A DNA stretch of 64,000 nt, taken from positions 87,832 to 151,831 of the forward strand of contig CANOLV010000003.1 in NCBI GenBank assembly GCA_947567425.1, written 5' to 3'. This stretch comes from an uncultured Porphyromonadaceae bacterium. GTDB taxonomy: Bacteria > Bacteroidota > Bacteroidia > Bacteroidales > Muribaculaceae. The notes under the pieces were generated by a model. The model had not been told where the DNA came from. It made no database searches and saw nothing but the letters and a program-made list of their open reading frames with translations. Of the stretch, positions 29,130-39,853 are shown piece by piece. Numbering within the stretch: the first letter of the stretch is position 1; each line of letters opens with the position of its first letter. Made by a program: the position numbers and the translations under genes.

Positions 29130-31250
29130 ATGCGAAAACTATTTCCTATAGCCCTTATGATGCTTTCACCGGCATTACATGGAAGCAACGCATACGACAC
29201 ATCGATCAATACCGAGGAATCCATAATAAGACAGTTGTATTCAGATTTAAAGGATTGCCCCAATCTGTCCGACAGCATACATACCCTCGAAAATATTGCC
29301 GATCTTACCGACGTGTCATCGAGAACTGATGTACTCGACGACATCTACGGTCTGTCGTTAAAGTCCGGTGACTATGCCAAGGCCTGCGATGTTCTGAGAA
29401 AGCAAGCTAACATAAACAGTAGAAACGACTCCATACTTCTAAGTCTGTTGGATCGAACGTTGCAGTTGCCGAAATCTGCTGATACACGTGAGACTGAGAC
29501 TTTCATCCGTATGGCTCGTACTACCCGAAAATTGCTTTATGGGACTCCTGTTGACAAACAAGCGAGATTAAATGAACTCCTTGAAAGGCTTACAATGCAG
29601 CCTCCGGAAGATCTTTATGATAAGATATTTCTTCTTCATGCCATATGTGCCTATGTCAGCGACAGTTCACAGGGTGAACTCCTGTCGAAATATATGGACG
29701 CATTCGGGCAGCTGGTCGACAAACTTCCGGAAAACAGCTATTCTATACGCAACGTCTATAATATACAGGCATCATTGGCGTATACGGAAAATGAAGAGCC
29801 GGAGAAAGCTGTCGAAGCCGACAAAAGACTTCTTGCTTCGATTGACAGTCTTGAGGCCATGTACCGAAGGGAGGGTAGGATATACCGGGATTTTGACGCT
29901 CATCGGTTCGTGATATATACACGGATATTGTCCAACTATGAATCTTTAAGCGATTCGGAGATTGAGGAGTATTATTCAAAAGCTAAAAGAATTGCATCGA
30001 CAAACAAACGCGCGGGCGCCACTTATAAGCTATCTCCGCAATCGGAGATTTATTATGCAATGCATAAGAAGGACTATCCCAAGGCTCTTGCCTTGCTTAA
30101 AAGCTGCATAGACAATGAGTATCAGAAGCCAAAGCGGCGTCTGTTATTGCGTCTGATGACTGAAGCCGCTAAAGAAACGGGAGATCAGGAAGCCTTGTTG
30201 AAGGCTTCGACCGACTATAACGACATTCTTGAGGAGTATTTGGACAAAAAGTATCAGGAACGTTATAAGGAACTTGAGGTAATATATAACATCCACGAGA
30301 TTAAAGAGGAATTCGCGCAATTGCAGATAGACAAGCAGGAATTGGAAAATTCGCTCCAGCGCAAGATAATAATTATCATTTGCCTGTCATGTTTGTTTAT
30401 GGCGGCCTTCATCGCCATATTGCTTTATTTAAATAAAAAATCACGGCGATTGGCTAAAACTTTGTCTGAATCCAACGCCGCGCTTAAAGTGGAGAGCGAG
30501 AACCTGCGCCGGCTGAGGTCGGAGTCTAACAGATCCCGCGACCAGGCTCTTAAAGCCAATAGCTTAAAGTCGGACTTTATCAAAAATATGTCAAGGGAGG
30601 TCAATGTCCCGCTTCAAGCCATTACCGAGTACTCCGGGCTTATAGTTGATTGTGCCGATTCAAGCCACAAACAATATTTGGAAAGATTCTGCAGGATGGT
30701 GGAGCTTAACAGCGAATTGCTCAGCACTATGGTCAATGACATGCTGAGTCTTGCGGATTTGGAGAGCTCTTCGTCGGCTATTGTAGTCAATAGAAAGGCG
30801 GTAAACCTGTATGACTTATGCAACATGGCTGTAGATACTACCAAACATCGTGTGAGCAGTGGGGTAGTGATGTGTTTTAATCCTGACGGCCAGCCAGACT
30901 TAAGTCTGTATACCGACCCGCAACGCGTGCAGCAGATTCTGATAAATCTCTTGTTGAATGCGGCAAAATTCACCAGTGAAGGTTCTATTGTGCTTATGCC
31001 TAAACTTTCGGATGATAAGTCACATATATCGTTTATAGTAGAAGACACAGGGATAGGCATACCGGCAGAACGCAAAGATTTGATATTTGAAAGATTTTAT
31101 AAGTTGAACTCTGAATCCCAGGGCGCTGGATTAGGTCTGACGATATCGCGAATGTTGGCATCATTGTTAGGAGGCACATTGGATTTGGACACCAGCTATG
31201 AAAAAGGTGCCAGATTTGTTTTAACGATTCCTGTGACGGATAATAATTGA
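29130..31250 (+). CDS. TPR-containing sensor histidine kinase homologue lacking the phospho-accepting His
   Basis: A 706-residue membrane protein: signal peptide, about 380 residues of helical TPR-like repeats in the periplasm, a coiled coil, one membrane segment (IIIIICLSCLFMAAFIAILL, about 412-432), a second coil, a HisKA-like region and a HATPase domain. The ATP-binding motifs are intact (LLLNAAKFT, VEDTGIGIP, ERFY, GAGLGLTI). The H-box reads KNMSREVNVPLQAI: the histidine is Arg489 (codon AGG at 30594-30596). Canonical autophosphorylation on this residue is impossible. No response regulator is nearby. It may act as a pseudokinase, phosphatase or ATP-dependent adaptor. Confidence 0.9.
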   Translation: MRKLFPIALMMLSPALHGSNAYDTSINTEESIIRQLYSDLKDCPNLSDSIHTLENIADLTDVSSRTDVLDDIYGLSLKSGDYAKACDVLRKQANINSRNDSILLSLLDRTLQLPKSADTRETETFIRMARTTRKLLYGTPVDKQARLNELLERLTMQPPEDLYDKIFLLHAICAYVSDSSQGELLSKYMDAFGQLVDKLPENSYSIRNVYNIQASLAYTENEEPEKAVEADKRLLASIDSLEAMYRREGRIYRDFDAHRFVIYTRILSNYESLSDSEIEEYYSKAKRIASTNKRAGATYKLSPQSEIYYAMHKKDYPKALALLKSCIDNEYQKPKRRLLLRLMTEAAKETGDQEALLKASTDYNDILEEYLDKKYQERYKELEVIYNIHEIKEEFAQLQIDKQELENSLQRKIIIIICLSCLFMAAFIAILLYLNKKSRRLAKTLSESNAALKVESENLRRLRSESNRSRDQALKANSLKSDFIKNMSREVNVPLQAITEYSGLIVDCADSSHKQYLERFCRMVELNSELLSTMVNDMLSLADLESSSSAIVVNRKAVNLYDLCNMAVDTTKHRVSSGVVMCFNPDGQPDLSLYTDPQRVQQILINLLLNAAKFTSEGSIVLMPKLSDDKSHISFIVEDTGIGIPAERKDLIFERFYKLNSESQGAGLGLTISRMLASLLGGTLDLDTSYEKGARFVLTIPVTDNN

Positions 31251-31263
31251 TCCGGATTAAAAA

Positions 31264-31297
31264 AAGTATGCGGGGCTCTCACGAGTCCCGCATACTT
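31264..31297. terminator. Terminator between the sensor-kinase and sod genes
   Basis: A 15-bp stem (31264-31278 with 31283-31297, one G-T pair) with a TCAC loop. On the minus strand it is followed by a run of seven T, so it mainly serves the superoxide dismutase gene. Confidence 0.9.
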
Positions 31298-31362
31298 CAT
31301 TCATCACATTATGCTTAAAAGTGCTATAGTCGTTTATATTACGCTTTATGCGCATTTGGAAG

Positions 31363-31959
31363 TCATTTCTTTTTTGAATACCTGCTTCCTACGACATCCC
31401 AGTCTATAATATCCCAGAGCTTATGAAGCTGATCTGCCCTGCGGTTCTGGTAGTCGAGATAGTAGGCATGTTCCCATACATCGAATGTAAGTATCGGGGT
31501 TAGTCCTTGAGTCAAAGGATTGGATGCATTCGGACCCTGAGTGATAAACAGACGTCCATCCTTGTCCTGAGACAGCCAGACCCAACCGGATCCGAATAAA
31601 TCTACTCCGGCTTTTTCAAATAACTTTTTGAATTCATCAAAGCTTCCGAAATCCTTATCGATTGCTTCCCGCAGATCTCCGGTAGGTTCGCCACCACCGT
31701 CGGGAGAGAATGAGAAGAAATAGAATATGTGGTTCCACGCCTGTGAAGCATTATTATAAAGAGGGCCGTTGGCAGTCCTGATTATATCTTCCAGCGGGGT
31801 ATCTTCCCATTCGGTGTCGCGGATAAGTCTGTTAAGATTGTCGATATAAGCCTTCTCGTGCTTTCCCCAGTGATAACTGATCGTCTCAGCGCTGATCACC
31901 GGTTCAAGTGCGTCAAGTGCGTATGGGAGTTTGGGCTGTAAATAAGTGTTTGTTTCCAT
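31363..31959 (-). CDS. sodB: Superoxide dismutase (Fe/Mn family)
   Basis: Converts superoxide to hydrogen peroxide and oxygen in the cytoplasm. Metal ligands are visible in SYHWGKH, the NHIFYFF region and FDVWEHAYYLDYQ. LFGSGWVWLS is close to the iron type seen in Bacteroides, which can be cambialistic (family knowledge). I start it at METNTYLQPKLPYA (31959), giving 198 residues; longer forms lack family similarity. It stands alone with a terminator after it. Confidence 0.96.
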   Translation of the reverse strand: METNTYLQPKLPYALDALEPVISAETISYHWGKHEKAYIDNLNRLIRDTEWEDTPLEDIIRTANGPLYNNASQAWNHIFYFFSFSPDGGGEPTGDLREAIDKDFGSFDEFKKLFEKAGVDLFGSGWVWLSQDKDGRLFITQGPNASNPLTQGLTPILTFDVWEHAYYLDYQNRRADQLHKLWDIIDWDVVGSRYSKKK

Positions 31960-32219
31960 TATTGATATTTTTTGTTTTTCAATTTGTATATGACTTAAAC
32001 ACCTCATATTTTCAAAAGTTCTGTACGTCAACAAAATTTCAGAGCATTTGAAGTTTGTAAACGTATATTATAATATTGTTGGCTTAACGTATCGGTTGAG
32101 CATCGGTGGATTTATTCGCCCCCTTGGCTCTGTATATGTTTCCCATAATATACATTATGTTAAATTGTAATATCGGATAACCTGCCTATATGCTCGCTTA
32201 TCGCATTTGTCTCACCTAT

Positions 32220-33017
32220 TTATATCAGCTTGAGATGTTCCAATGCATTGCGGATTCCGTCATCGTCAACGTTGTCGGTCACATAATCGGCCGCTTTCTT
32301 GACTTCATCTGAAGCATTGCCCATTGCCACGCCGACCGCGGCTTCCTTTAACATTGGGATGTCGTTGCCTCCGTCGCCGAAAGCCACAGTGTCCGCCATA
32401 TTAATTCCGCAATAATCGGCGATAATCTTTATCCCTTTGGCTTTCGTGTTTCCCTTGGCCGTTAAATCAACGAATGTCGGATACCATCGGTTAAATTCGC
32501 ATCTTGGAAGTTCTCGTGCAATCTCCTTTTCTATATCTTCTCCAAAAAATATAGTCATTTGATAAATCGGCTTTTTAACGGCTTCCGCGAATGACGTTTC
32601 CGGTAATTTGTCGACATGAAGAAATTCGTAAAAAATACTTCTTACCTCTTTGTCCGGATTACATACTTTAATCTCATGTTCTGAAACAAAGATTGACGGA
32701 TAACCGCCCTTTTCCGCTATCTCTGCCATTTTGGCAACTTCATCTGATGGAATTTCACTTTCATAAAGCACTTTCTTACCTACGAAGCAGTACGAACCAT
32801 TCATCGTGATGTATCCATCTATCAGATCTGCATCCTGAAGTTCTTTCAAGTTATTGATAATCATATATGGACGGCCTGTCGATATAAAGATTTTATGCCC
32901 GTTGGCCTTAGCTTTTTTTAATGCCTCGACAGTCGTTGAGGGTACCCGGTGGGTATTGAAGCTTACCAATGTTCCGTCTATGTCGAAAAATAATGCTTTC
33001 ACTTTTGAATCATGCAT
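32220..33017 (-). CDS. Cof-type HAD-family sugar-phosphate phosphatase
   Basis: A 265-residue cytoplasmic hydrolase with motif I FFDIDGTLVSF, motif II ISTGRP, a C2 cap domain in the middle and motif IV FGDGGNDIPML. Cof-type members remove phosphate from sugar phosphates or similar small molecules; the actual substrate cannot be read from sequence. The start is set at MHDSKVKALFFD (33017). It has 260 bases of non-coding DNA downstream in which I see nothing definite. Confidence 0.93.
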   Translation of the reverse strand: MHDSKVKALFFDIDGTLVSFNTHRVPSTTVEALKKAKANGHKIFISTGRPYMIINNLKELQDADLIDGYITMNGSYCFVGKKVLYESEIPSDEVAKMAEIAEKGGYPSIFVSEHEIKVCNPDKEVRSIFYEFLHVDKLPETSFAEAVKKPIYQMTIFFGEDIEKEIARELPRCEFNRWYPTFVDLTAKGNTKAKGIKIIADYCGINMADTVAFGDGGNDIPMLKEAAVGVAMGNASDEVKKAADYVTDNVDDDGIRNALEHLKLI

Positions 33018-33099
33018 AATATATTGTATATGTAGTATAACAATTGAACAAATTAAAAGGTTACTGAGTACGCACTCCCCCACTATACTTTCGCCTATA

Positions 33100-33143
33100 T
33101 ATCGAGAAGGAGGACGAACATCGGTTCATCCTCCTTCTCGATA
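33100..33143 (-). terminator. Very strong hairpin after the small RPGAGR protein gene
   Basis: Arms of 20 bases (33100-33119 and 33124-33143) pair at 19 of 20 positions around an ATCG loop. It lies 34 bases past the stop at 33178. There is no clear T-run after it on the minus strand, so it may also protect RNA ends or act as another structured element. Confidence 0.75.
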
Positions 33144-33177
33144 ACTGTCTACATGCTTAAGCTAAGTCCTTATCCGG

Positions 33178-33363
33178 TCAGCACAGACCTTTATCCTGTC
33201 CGTGTTTTAGAACAGCTTCACAGATAAAATCAGTAATGCTGTCCACTTGCTGTAGAACCGCATGTACAGTTGCCGGGGCATTGAAGCCGTAGCGCTTTAC
33301 TGTCGACTTCTTCCTGCCGGCTCCTGGACGTCTTCCGCCTCTTTTCTTTGCAAAGTTTTCCAT
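33178..33363 (-). CDS. Small basic protein with RRPGAGRKK motif, possible DNA-binding
   Basis: A 61-residue protein starting at MENFAKKRGG (33363). The N-terminus has the basic GRRPGAGRKK motif, similar to AT-hook-like basic patches. The rest (RYGFNAPATVHAVLQQ, then SITDFICEAVLKHG) has the strand-helix-helix look of small ribbon-helix-helix proteins. Such a protein could bind DNA as a dimer. No partner gene is evident. The gene is flanked by a strong hairpin and by AT-rich DNA. Confidence 0.7.
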   Translation of the reverse strand: MENFAKKRGGRRPGAGRKKSTVKRYGFNAPATVHAVLQQVDSITDFICEAVLKHGQDKGLC

Positions 33364-33608
33364 AATTTCGCCTAAATCTAATAGCACAATTAACTTAATA
33401 ATATTGGTGTCTTTCTAAACAGATACCAGAAACTATGCAAATTTACAAAAAAGCAGACAAGAAGTTAACTTTTTAATATATTTTTTATCTTAAAACCGTT
33501 ACTTATATGATTATGTGCAAATATAATCCCGTTATTTTAGTATTTTTATGAATGCGTGGCAATAAAATAGCAGTCTTGCCGAAGATGAAGTAATTATTGG
33601 ACGGACTC

Positions 33609-33881
33609 TTAAGGATTGAGTAGATCGGTGTTCCGGAACTGAAGGATTTCCAATGTATGGGTGAGAATCTCCTTGGGCTGGCTGTGCGGATTGATGCGGT
33701 CAGCTGCCAGATAGTCAGTTATGGCATTTTTGACTTTACCCTCTTTCCAATATAGCTTTCCTCGTTCGAGATATGCCAGCCAGCATCTGTCGTCGGATTC
33801 TATAATTTTGGAAAGCTCAACAATGGATGTCTCCAATGTGTTATTATTAATAATGTGTATTATTTTTTCACTAATGTCCAT
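33609..33881 (-). CDS. Small TPR-like protein
   Basis: A 90-residue protein starting at MDISEKIIHII (33881). CWLAYLERGKLYWKEGKVKNAITDYLAADRINP is one clear TPR unit, preceded by a related helix pair. It is cytoplasmic, with no signal peptide. Its promoter region overlaps that of the divergent phosphatase gene: the starts are only 38 bases apart. Function unknown. Confidence 0.8.
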   Translation of the reverse strand: MDISEKIIHIINNNTLETSIVELSKIIESDDRCWLAYLERGKLYWKEGKVKNAITDYLAADRINPHSQPKEILTHTLEILQFRNTDLLNP

Positions 33882-33890
33882 TTTTTGTCT

Positions 33891-33898
33891 TAATTTTG
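33891..33898 (+). promoter_or_regulatory. Minus-7 box of the phosphatase gene
   Basis: TAATTTTG fits TAnnTTTG and lies 21 bases before the ATG at 33920. Its minus-33 region would fall within the first codons of the divergent small TPR gene. Confidence 0.6.
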
Positions 33899-33919
33899 AG
33901 ACTGCAAAAATATAAACAA

Positions 33920-35185
33920 ATGAAGTTACATCTTTTATCAATTGCCGTTTTTTTTAGTCTTGCGACTTCTTTGAGCGCGATTAATCCTACGGCTACCGAT
34001 TATTCGGCGGATGAATGCCAGGGAAGTGCCACCCCCTATCCTATACCGGATCCCGCCTTGACCGTATTCCCCGATTCGCTGACCCCTGTTATGATCAACC
34101 ATGTCGGGCGACATGGAGCGAGGTATGCTTCTTCATCAAAAAGGTCGGTGAAATTGAAGTCAATTCTCCATAAGGCTGATTCGGCAGGAACCATAACCCC
34201 CGAAGGACGTAAGCTCATGGATCTGGTGGACCGGGTCATGAAAATCAGCGACAAGCAGTGGGGAGCTCTTGACTCATTGGGCATGGCCGAACAACGTGGC
34301 ATCGCATCGAGAATGTATATGCGATATCCGTCGCTGTTTGCACAAGGACGTGTGGCGGCTTTGTCGTCCTACGCTCCACGATGTATAATGAGTATGTACT
34401 CGTTTACTCATCAATTGGCCCGCATGAACAATAAGGTCAAGATATACACCAATTCAGGTCGCCAGAATTCTCCGTTGATGCGTCCGTTCGACCTGGATCA
34501 GGACTATATTGAATATCGCAGCACTCAACCTTACGACAGTGTATACTCCAGCTTTATAAAGGAGCATACACCTTTGGCTCCTGTCTATAGGGTTCTTGGC
34601 GAGAAATTTGAGATTTCCCAACATGATGCCATGGATTTTGCCCACACGATGTATGGGTTCCTGTCGGGAATGAGCGCGATCAGTCTGCCTAATCAGTTGC
34701 CCGATTACTTTACTTCGGAGGAATACAATGCACTGTGGGCATGTAATAATTTGGGGCAATACCTCGAACGGACGGCAAATACGATATCATCGATTCCTGC
34801 CGATATTACTTCAGATCTGCTGTTGAACCTGATTGTCACTACCGACGAGGTTATTGCGGGAAAGTCCGACGAATATGTTCAATTGCGTTTTGGCCATGCG
34901 GAGACTCTTATGCCTCTCCTGTCACTGATGAGACTGAAAGGATGCTACTATCTCACCAATTATTTTGACTCGGTAGGACTGCATTGGAAGAATTTCCACG
35001 TAGTACCTATGGCTTCCAACCTGCAGCTCGTCATATTTAAAAGCAAAAGTGGCAGATATTATGTCAGGCTTGAGTTGAATGAGGTCCCCACTCCATTGAT
35101 CCCCGGCAACAATAATATATATGTGGAATGGGACAAAGCTAAAGATTATCTTCAGCATTGTCTGCCTGTCGACAGGCAATTATGA
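33920..35185 (+). CDS. Histidine acid phosphatase, MINPP/phytase-like
   Basis: A 421-residue secreted protein with a signal peptide ending near SLSA. The histidine phosphatase motif RHGARY is at residues 64-69 and the proton-donor motif HAE at 326-328, the form found in multiple inositol polyphosphate phosphatases, including gut Bacteroides enzymes that strip phosphate from phytate. It should act in the periplasm or on the cell surface. I start it at MKLHLLS, 21 bases after a promoter box. The gene is monocistronic, ended by a hairpin. Confidence 0.9.
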   Translation: MKLHLLSIAVFFSLATSLSAINPTATDYSADECQGSATPYPIPDPALTVFPDSLTPVMINHVGRHGARYASSSKRSVKLKSILHKADSAGTITPEGRKLMDLVDRVMKISDKQWGALDSLGMAEQRGIASRMYMRYPSLFAQGRVAALSSYAPRCIMSMYSFTHQLARMNNKVKIYTNSGRQNSPLMRPFDLDQDYIEYRSTQPYDSVYSSFIKEHTPLAPVYRVLGEKFEISQHDAMDFAHTMYGFLSGMSAISLPNQLPDYFTSEEYNALWACNNLGQYLERTANTISSIPADITSDLLLNLIVTTDEVIAGKSDEYVQLRFGHAETLMPLLSLMRLKGCYYLTNYFDSVGLHWKNFHVVPMASNLQLVIFKSKSGRYYVRLELNEVPTPLIPGNNNIYVEWDKAKDYLQHCLPVDRQL

Positions 35186-35211
35186 TGACATATCGTCGGC
35201 GATACCACATC

Positions 35212-35243
35212 TTTAGGAGGTTATTTTTCTGTAACCTCCTAAA
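35212..35243 (+). terminator. Hairpin after the phosphatase gene
   Basis: A 12-bp perfect stem (35212-35223 with 35232-35243) begins 27 bases after the stop. No T-run follows on the plus strand, but T-rich loop and position suggest a terminator. Confidence 0.7.
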
Positions 35244-35279
35244 CTGTATGGCCGGATATGTGTTGTTATAGTCAGTGAT

Positions 35280-35342
35280 GACATCCGGACGTGACAAATT
35301 GTCCTCACGGATGTCCTGAATCAGGATTGGCACACTATGTGC
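35280..35342. promoter_or_regulatory. Three adjacent dyad elements upstream of groES
   Basis: GACATCCG/CGGATGTC (35280-35315) encloses GACAA-A-TTGTC (35293-35303); CCTGA-A-TCAGG (35315-35325) and GCACA-CTA-TGTGC (35330-35342) follow. None matches the CIRCE element. A plain TAnnTTTG box is not visible in front of groES. They may bind a regulator or fold in a leader RNA. Confidence 0.5.
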
Positions 35343-35404
35343 TATAATGACATTAGAGTGATTAACCAAATATTGTATATAACATATATTAAAAACATAG
35401 TATT

Positions 35405-37331
<1,927 letters not shown>

Positions 37332-37367
37332 TAATCCCGTCGCTACGACATCTCAACCATACCATAT

Positions 37368-37397
37368 AAAGCTCCGGACATGTCCGGAGCTTTTTTA
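37368..37397 (+). terminator. Rho-independent terminator of groESL
   Basis: A perfect inverted repeat (37368-37380 with 37381-37393) built on GCTCCGG/CCGGAGC, ending in a run of T. Confidence 0.95.
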
Positions 37398-37484
37398 GTG
37401 TCTTTTGCAAATTTTTCCGATTTAGTTCCGCTTTTTCCGGAATAAATAGCTATATTCGTTCCTGCATATAATATAGAATGATAA

Positions 37485-39503
37485 ATGGATTCTGTCAAGA
37501 TTAAAATAGATCAGCTTCGGGAGGAGCTTAACAGGCATAATTACAACTATTATGTCTTGAACACCCCTGAAATATCGGACTACAACTTCGACATGAAAAT
37601 GAAGGAGTTGGAGCGGCTCGAAAGCAGTTATCCCCAATTTGACGACCCGTATTCCCCGACCCATCGGGTCGGCAGCGACATATCGAAGGGATTCACACAA
37701 TGGATCCATAAACGTCCGATGCTGTCGCTGGGCAATACTTATTCCATGGAAGAAGTCGACGACTTCGTTCGTCGCGTAAAGGACGGACTTATGGGAGAAC
37801 AGGTTCAGATAGTCGGGGAGTTGAAATATGACGGTACATCAATCTCGCTCTCTTATGAGCATGGTCGTCTGGTCAGGGCGGTGACCCGTGGTGACGGAAC
37901 CCAAGGTGATGTGGTCACCGACAACATCGTTACCATCAAGAGCATTCCTCTCCAGCTTCAGGGCGAAGGCTGGCCTGACGAATTTGAGATTCGTGGAGAG
38001 ATAGTGCTTCCGTGGAAAGAATTCGACAGACTTAATGCCGAACGTGAATTCAACGAGGAGCCTTTGTTTGCCAATCCGCGAAACGCGGCATCAGGAACGC
38101 TGAAGCTTCAAAACTCCTCTGAAGTGGCCAGACGAGGACTTGATGCTGTGTTCTATTATCTTTTGGGCGACAATTTGCCTGCCGACAATCATTATGACAA
38201 CATGATGGCTGCCCGTAAATGGGGATTTAAAGTGGCTCCGGTTATGACGCTTATGACATCGACCAAGGAAGTCGGCGACTTTATATCATATTGGGATATC
38301 AAGCGGAAAGAACTACCGGTAGCCACTGACGGTCTCGTTTTTAAAGTCAACGATCTGCGACAGCAATTGAATCTTGGCTACACGGCGAAGTCTCCCCGTT
38401 GGGCCACGGCATATAAATTTCAGGCCGAACGTGCCCTGACTGAACTGAAATTTGTGTCATTTGAAGTCGGCCGTATGGGAATTGTGACTCCGGTGGCAAA
38501 TCTCGAACCTGTACTTCTGTCCGGCACTATCGTGAAGCGTGCGTCACTCCATAACGAGGATATAATCAAGCAGCTCGACATTCACGACGGCGATATGCTC
38601 TACGTGGAAAAAGGAGGCGAGATAATTCCTAAAATCACCGGTGTCGAACTTTCACGCAGAAAGTTCGGATCCGAAACAGTGAAATTCGTAAAGGACTGTC
38701 CGGTCTGCGGCACGCCCCTTGTAAGAATCGAGGGGGAAGCGGCTTGGATGTGTCCGAACAAGACCGGATGCGCGCCTCAGATATGCGGGCGTATAGAGCA
38801 TTTTGTGGGGCGACGCATGATGAACATAGACGGAATCGGTGAAGAAATGGCGGCGATTCTATATGAGAACGGCTGGGTCAGCGATCCCTCCGACCTATAT
38901 GAACTTGAACGGTACCGCGCGGAGATGCTCAAACTGCAGGGAATGGGCCCCCGCACCATCGATCGTATGATCGAAGGAGTGGAGAATTCTAAAAATGTGC
39001 CTTTCGACCGGGTGCTCTATGCCTTGTCAATACCTTACCTTGGAGAGACGAGTTCCAAGAAGGTCGCTAAAGCTTTGCGTAATATCGATGCTGTGATGAA
39101 TGCCGACAACGAGACGCTATGTTCCATCGACGATATCGGCCCCCGTATAGCCCAAAGCATACGCGAATATTTCAGCATTCCGTCCAATAGGAATATGGTG
39201 GGACGACTGCAATCTTTCGGACTGCAGATGGCACTCCCCGACAATACGGCTGCGTCCGGTTCTGAAGTGTTGGCAGGAAAGTCAATTGTGGTAAGCGGAA
39301 CGTTCAATAAGCGTTCACGCGACGAGTACAAGGAGATGATCGAACTTAACGGAGGAAAGAATGTCGGCTCCGTGTCAAAAAAGACCGACTTTATACTTGC
39401 CGGAGAGAACATGGGTCCGTCAAAACTCGATAAGGCCAAAAGCCTTGGCATACCGTTGGTGGACGAGGACTCGTTTTTAAAAATGATATCCGGTCAAAAC
39501 TAA
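37485..39503 (+). CDS. ligA: NAD-dependent DNA ligase
   Basis: Seals nicks in DNA with NAD as cofactor. The adenylated lysine is in [11 protein letters not shown]; a Cys4 zinc finger spans CPVCGTPL to [12 protein letters not shown]; helix-hairpin-helix repeats and a C-terminal BRCT domain ([23 protein letters not shown]) follow. The 672 residues are standard. It leads a three-gene run with the DUF59 gene (17 bases later) and lpxH. Confidence 0.98.
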   Translation: MDSVKIKIDQLREELNRHNYNYYVLNTPEISDYNFDMKMKELERLESSYPQFDDPYSPTHRVGSDISKGFTQWIHKRPMLSLGNTYSMEEVDDFVRRVKDGLMGEQVQIVGELKYDGTSISLSYEHGRLVRAVTRGDGTQGDVVTDNIVTIKSIPLQLQGEGWPDEFEIRGEIVLPWKEFDRLNAEREFNEEPLFANPRNAASGTLKLQNSSEVARRGLDAVFYYLLGDNLPADNHYDNMMAARKWGFKVAPVMTLMTSTKEVGDFISYWDIKRKELPVATDGLVFKVNDLRQQLNLGYTAKSPRWATAYKFQAERALTELKFVSFEVGRMGIVTPVANLEPVLLSGTIVKRASLHNEDIIKQLDIHDGDMLYVEKGGEIIPKITGVELSRRKFGSETVKFVKDCPVCGTPLVRIEGEAAWMCPNKTGCAPQICGRIEHFVGRRMMNIDGIGEEMAAILYENGWVSDPSDLYELERYRAEMLKLQGMGPRTIDRMIEGVENSKNVPFDRVLYALSIPYLGETSSKKVAKALRNIDAVMNADNETLCSIDDIGPRIAQSIREYFSIPSNRNMVGRLQSFGLQMALPDNTAASGSEVLAGKSIVVSGTFNKRSRDEYKEMIELNGGKNVGSVSKKTDFILAGENMGPSKLDKAKSLGIPLVDEDSFLKMISGQN

Positions 39504-39520
39504 ATTGAAATAACTTCATT

Positions 39521-39841
39521 ATGACAGCAGAAGAAAAACTTAAGATAGAGGAGCGGATTGTAGAGATGCTCCGGACAGTATTCGATCCGGAAATACCGGT
39601 TGACATATACAGTCTCGGACTGATATATAAGATTGATTTCGACGATGACGGCATGCTTAACATCGACATGACCCTGACGGCTCCCAATTGCCCGGCCGCC
39701 GACTTTATAGTCGAGGATGCCCGAATCAAGCTTGAGAGCATCGACGGAGTAAAGGGAGTCAACATTAATATTGTTTTTGAGCCGGAATGGAACAAGGACA
39801 TGATGTCGGAAGAGGCCAAACTTGAACTCGGATTTCTTTAG
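39521..39841 (+). CDS. MIP18/DUF59-family iron-sulfur assembly factor
   Basis: A 106-residue protein of the DUF59 family, with the motif DPEIPVDIYSLGLIY and the conserved cysteine in LTAPNCPAAD. Members (SufT, PaaD and eukaryotic MIP18 relatives) help mature iron-sulfur proteins. No suf or isc genes are in the window, so it may act alone on clients made elsewhere. It sits between ligA and lpxH in one transcript. Confidence 0.9.
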   Translation: MTAEEKLKIEERIVEMLRTVFDPEIPVDIYSLGLIYKIDFDDDGMLNIDMTLTAPNCPAADFIVEDARIKLESIDGVKGVNINIVFEPEWNKDMMSEEAKLELGFL

Positions 39842-39853
39842 CACGGCTAAAGC

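Noticed and set aside
35164-35177. 14-bp palindrome GCCTGTCGACAGGC
   Set aside because: It lies in the last codons of the phosphatase gene and has no T-run or promoter context; the real hairpin is at 35212-35243.
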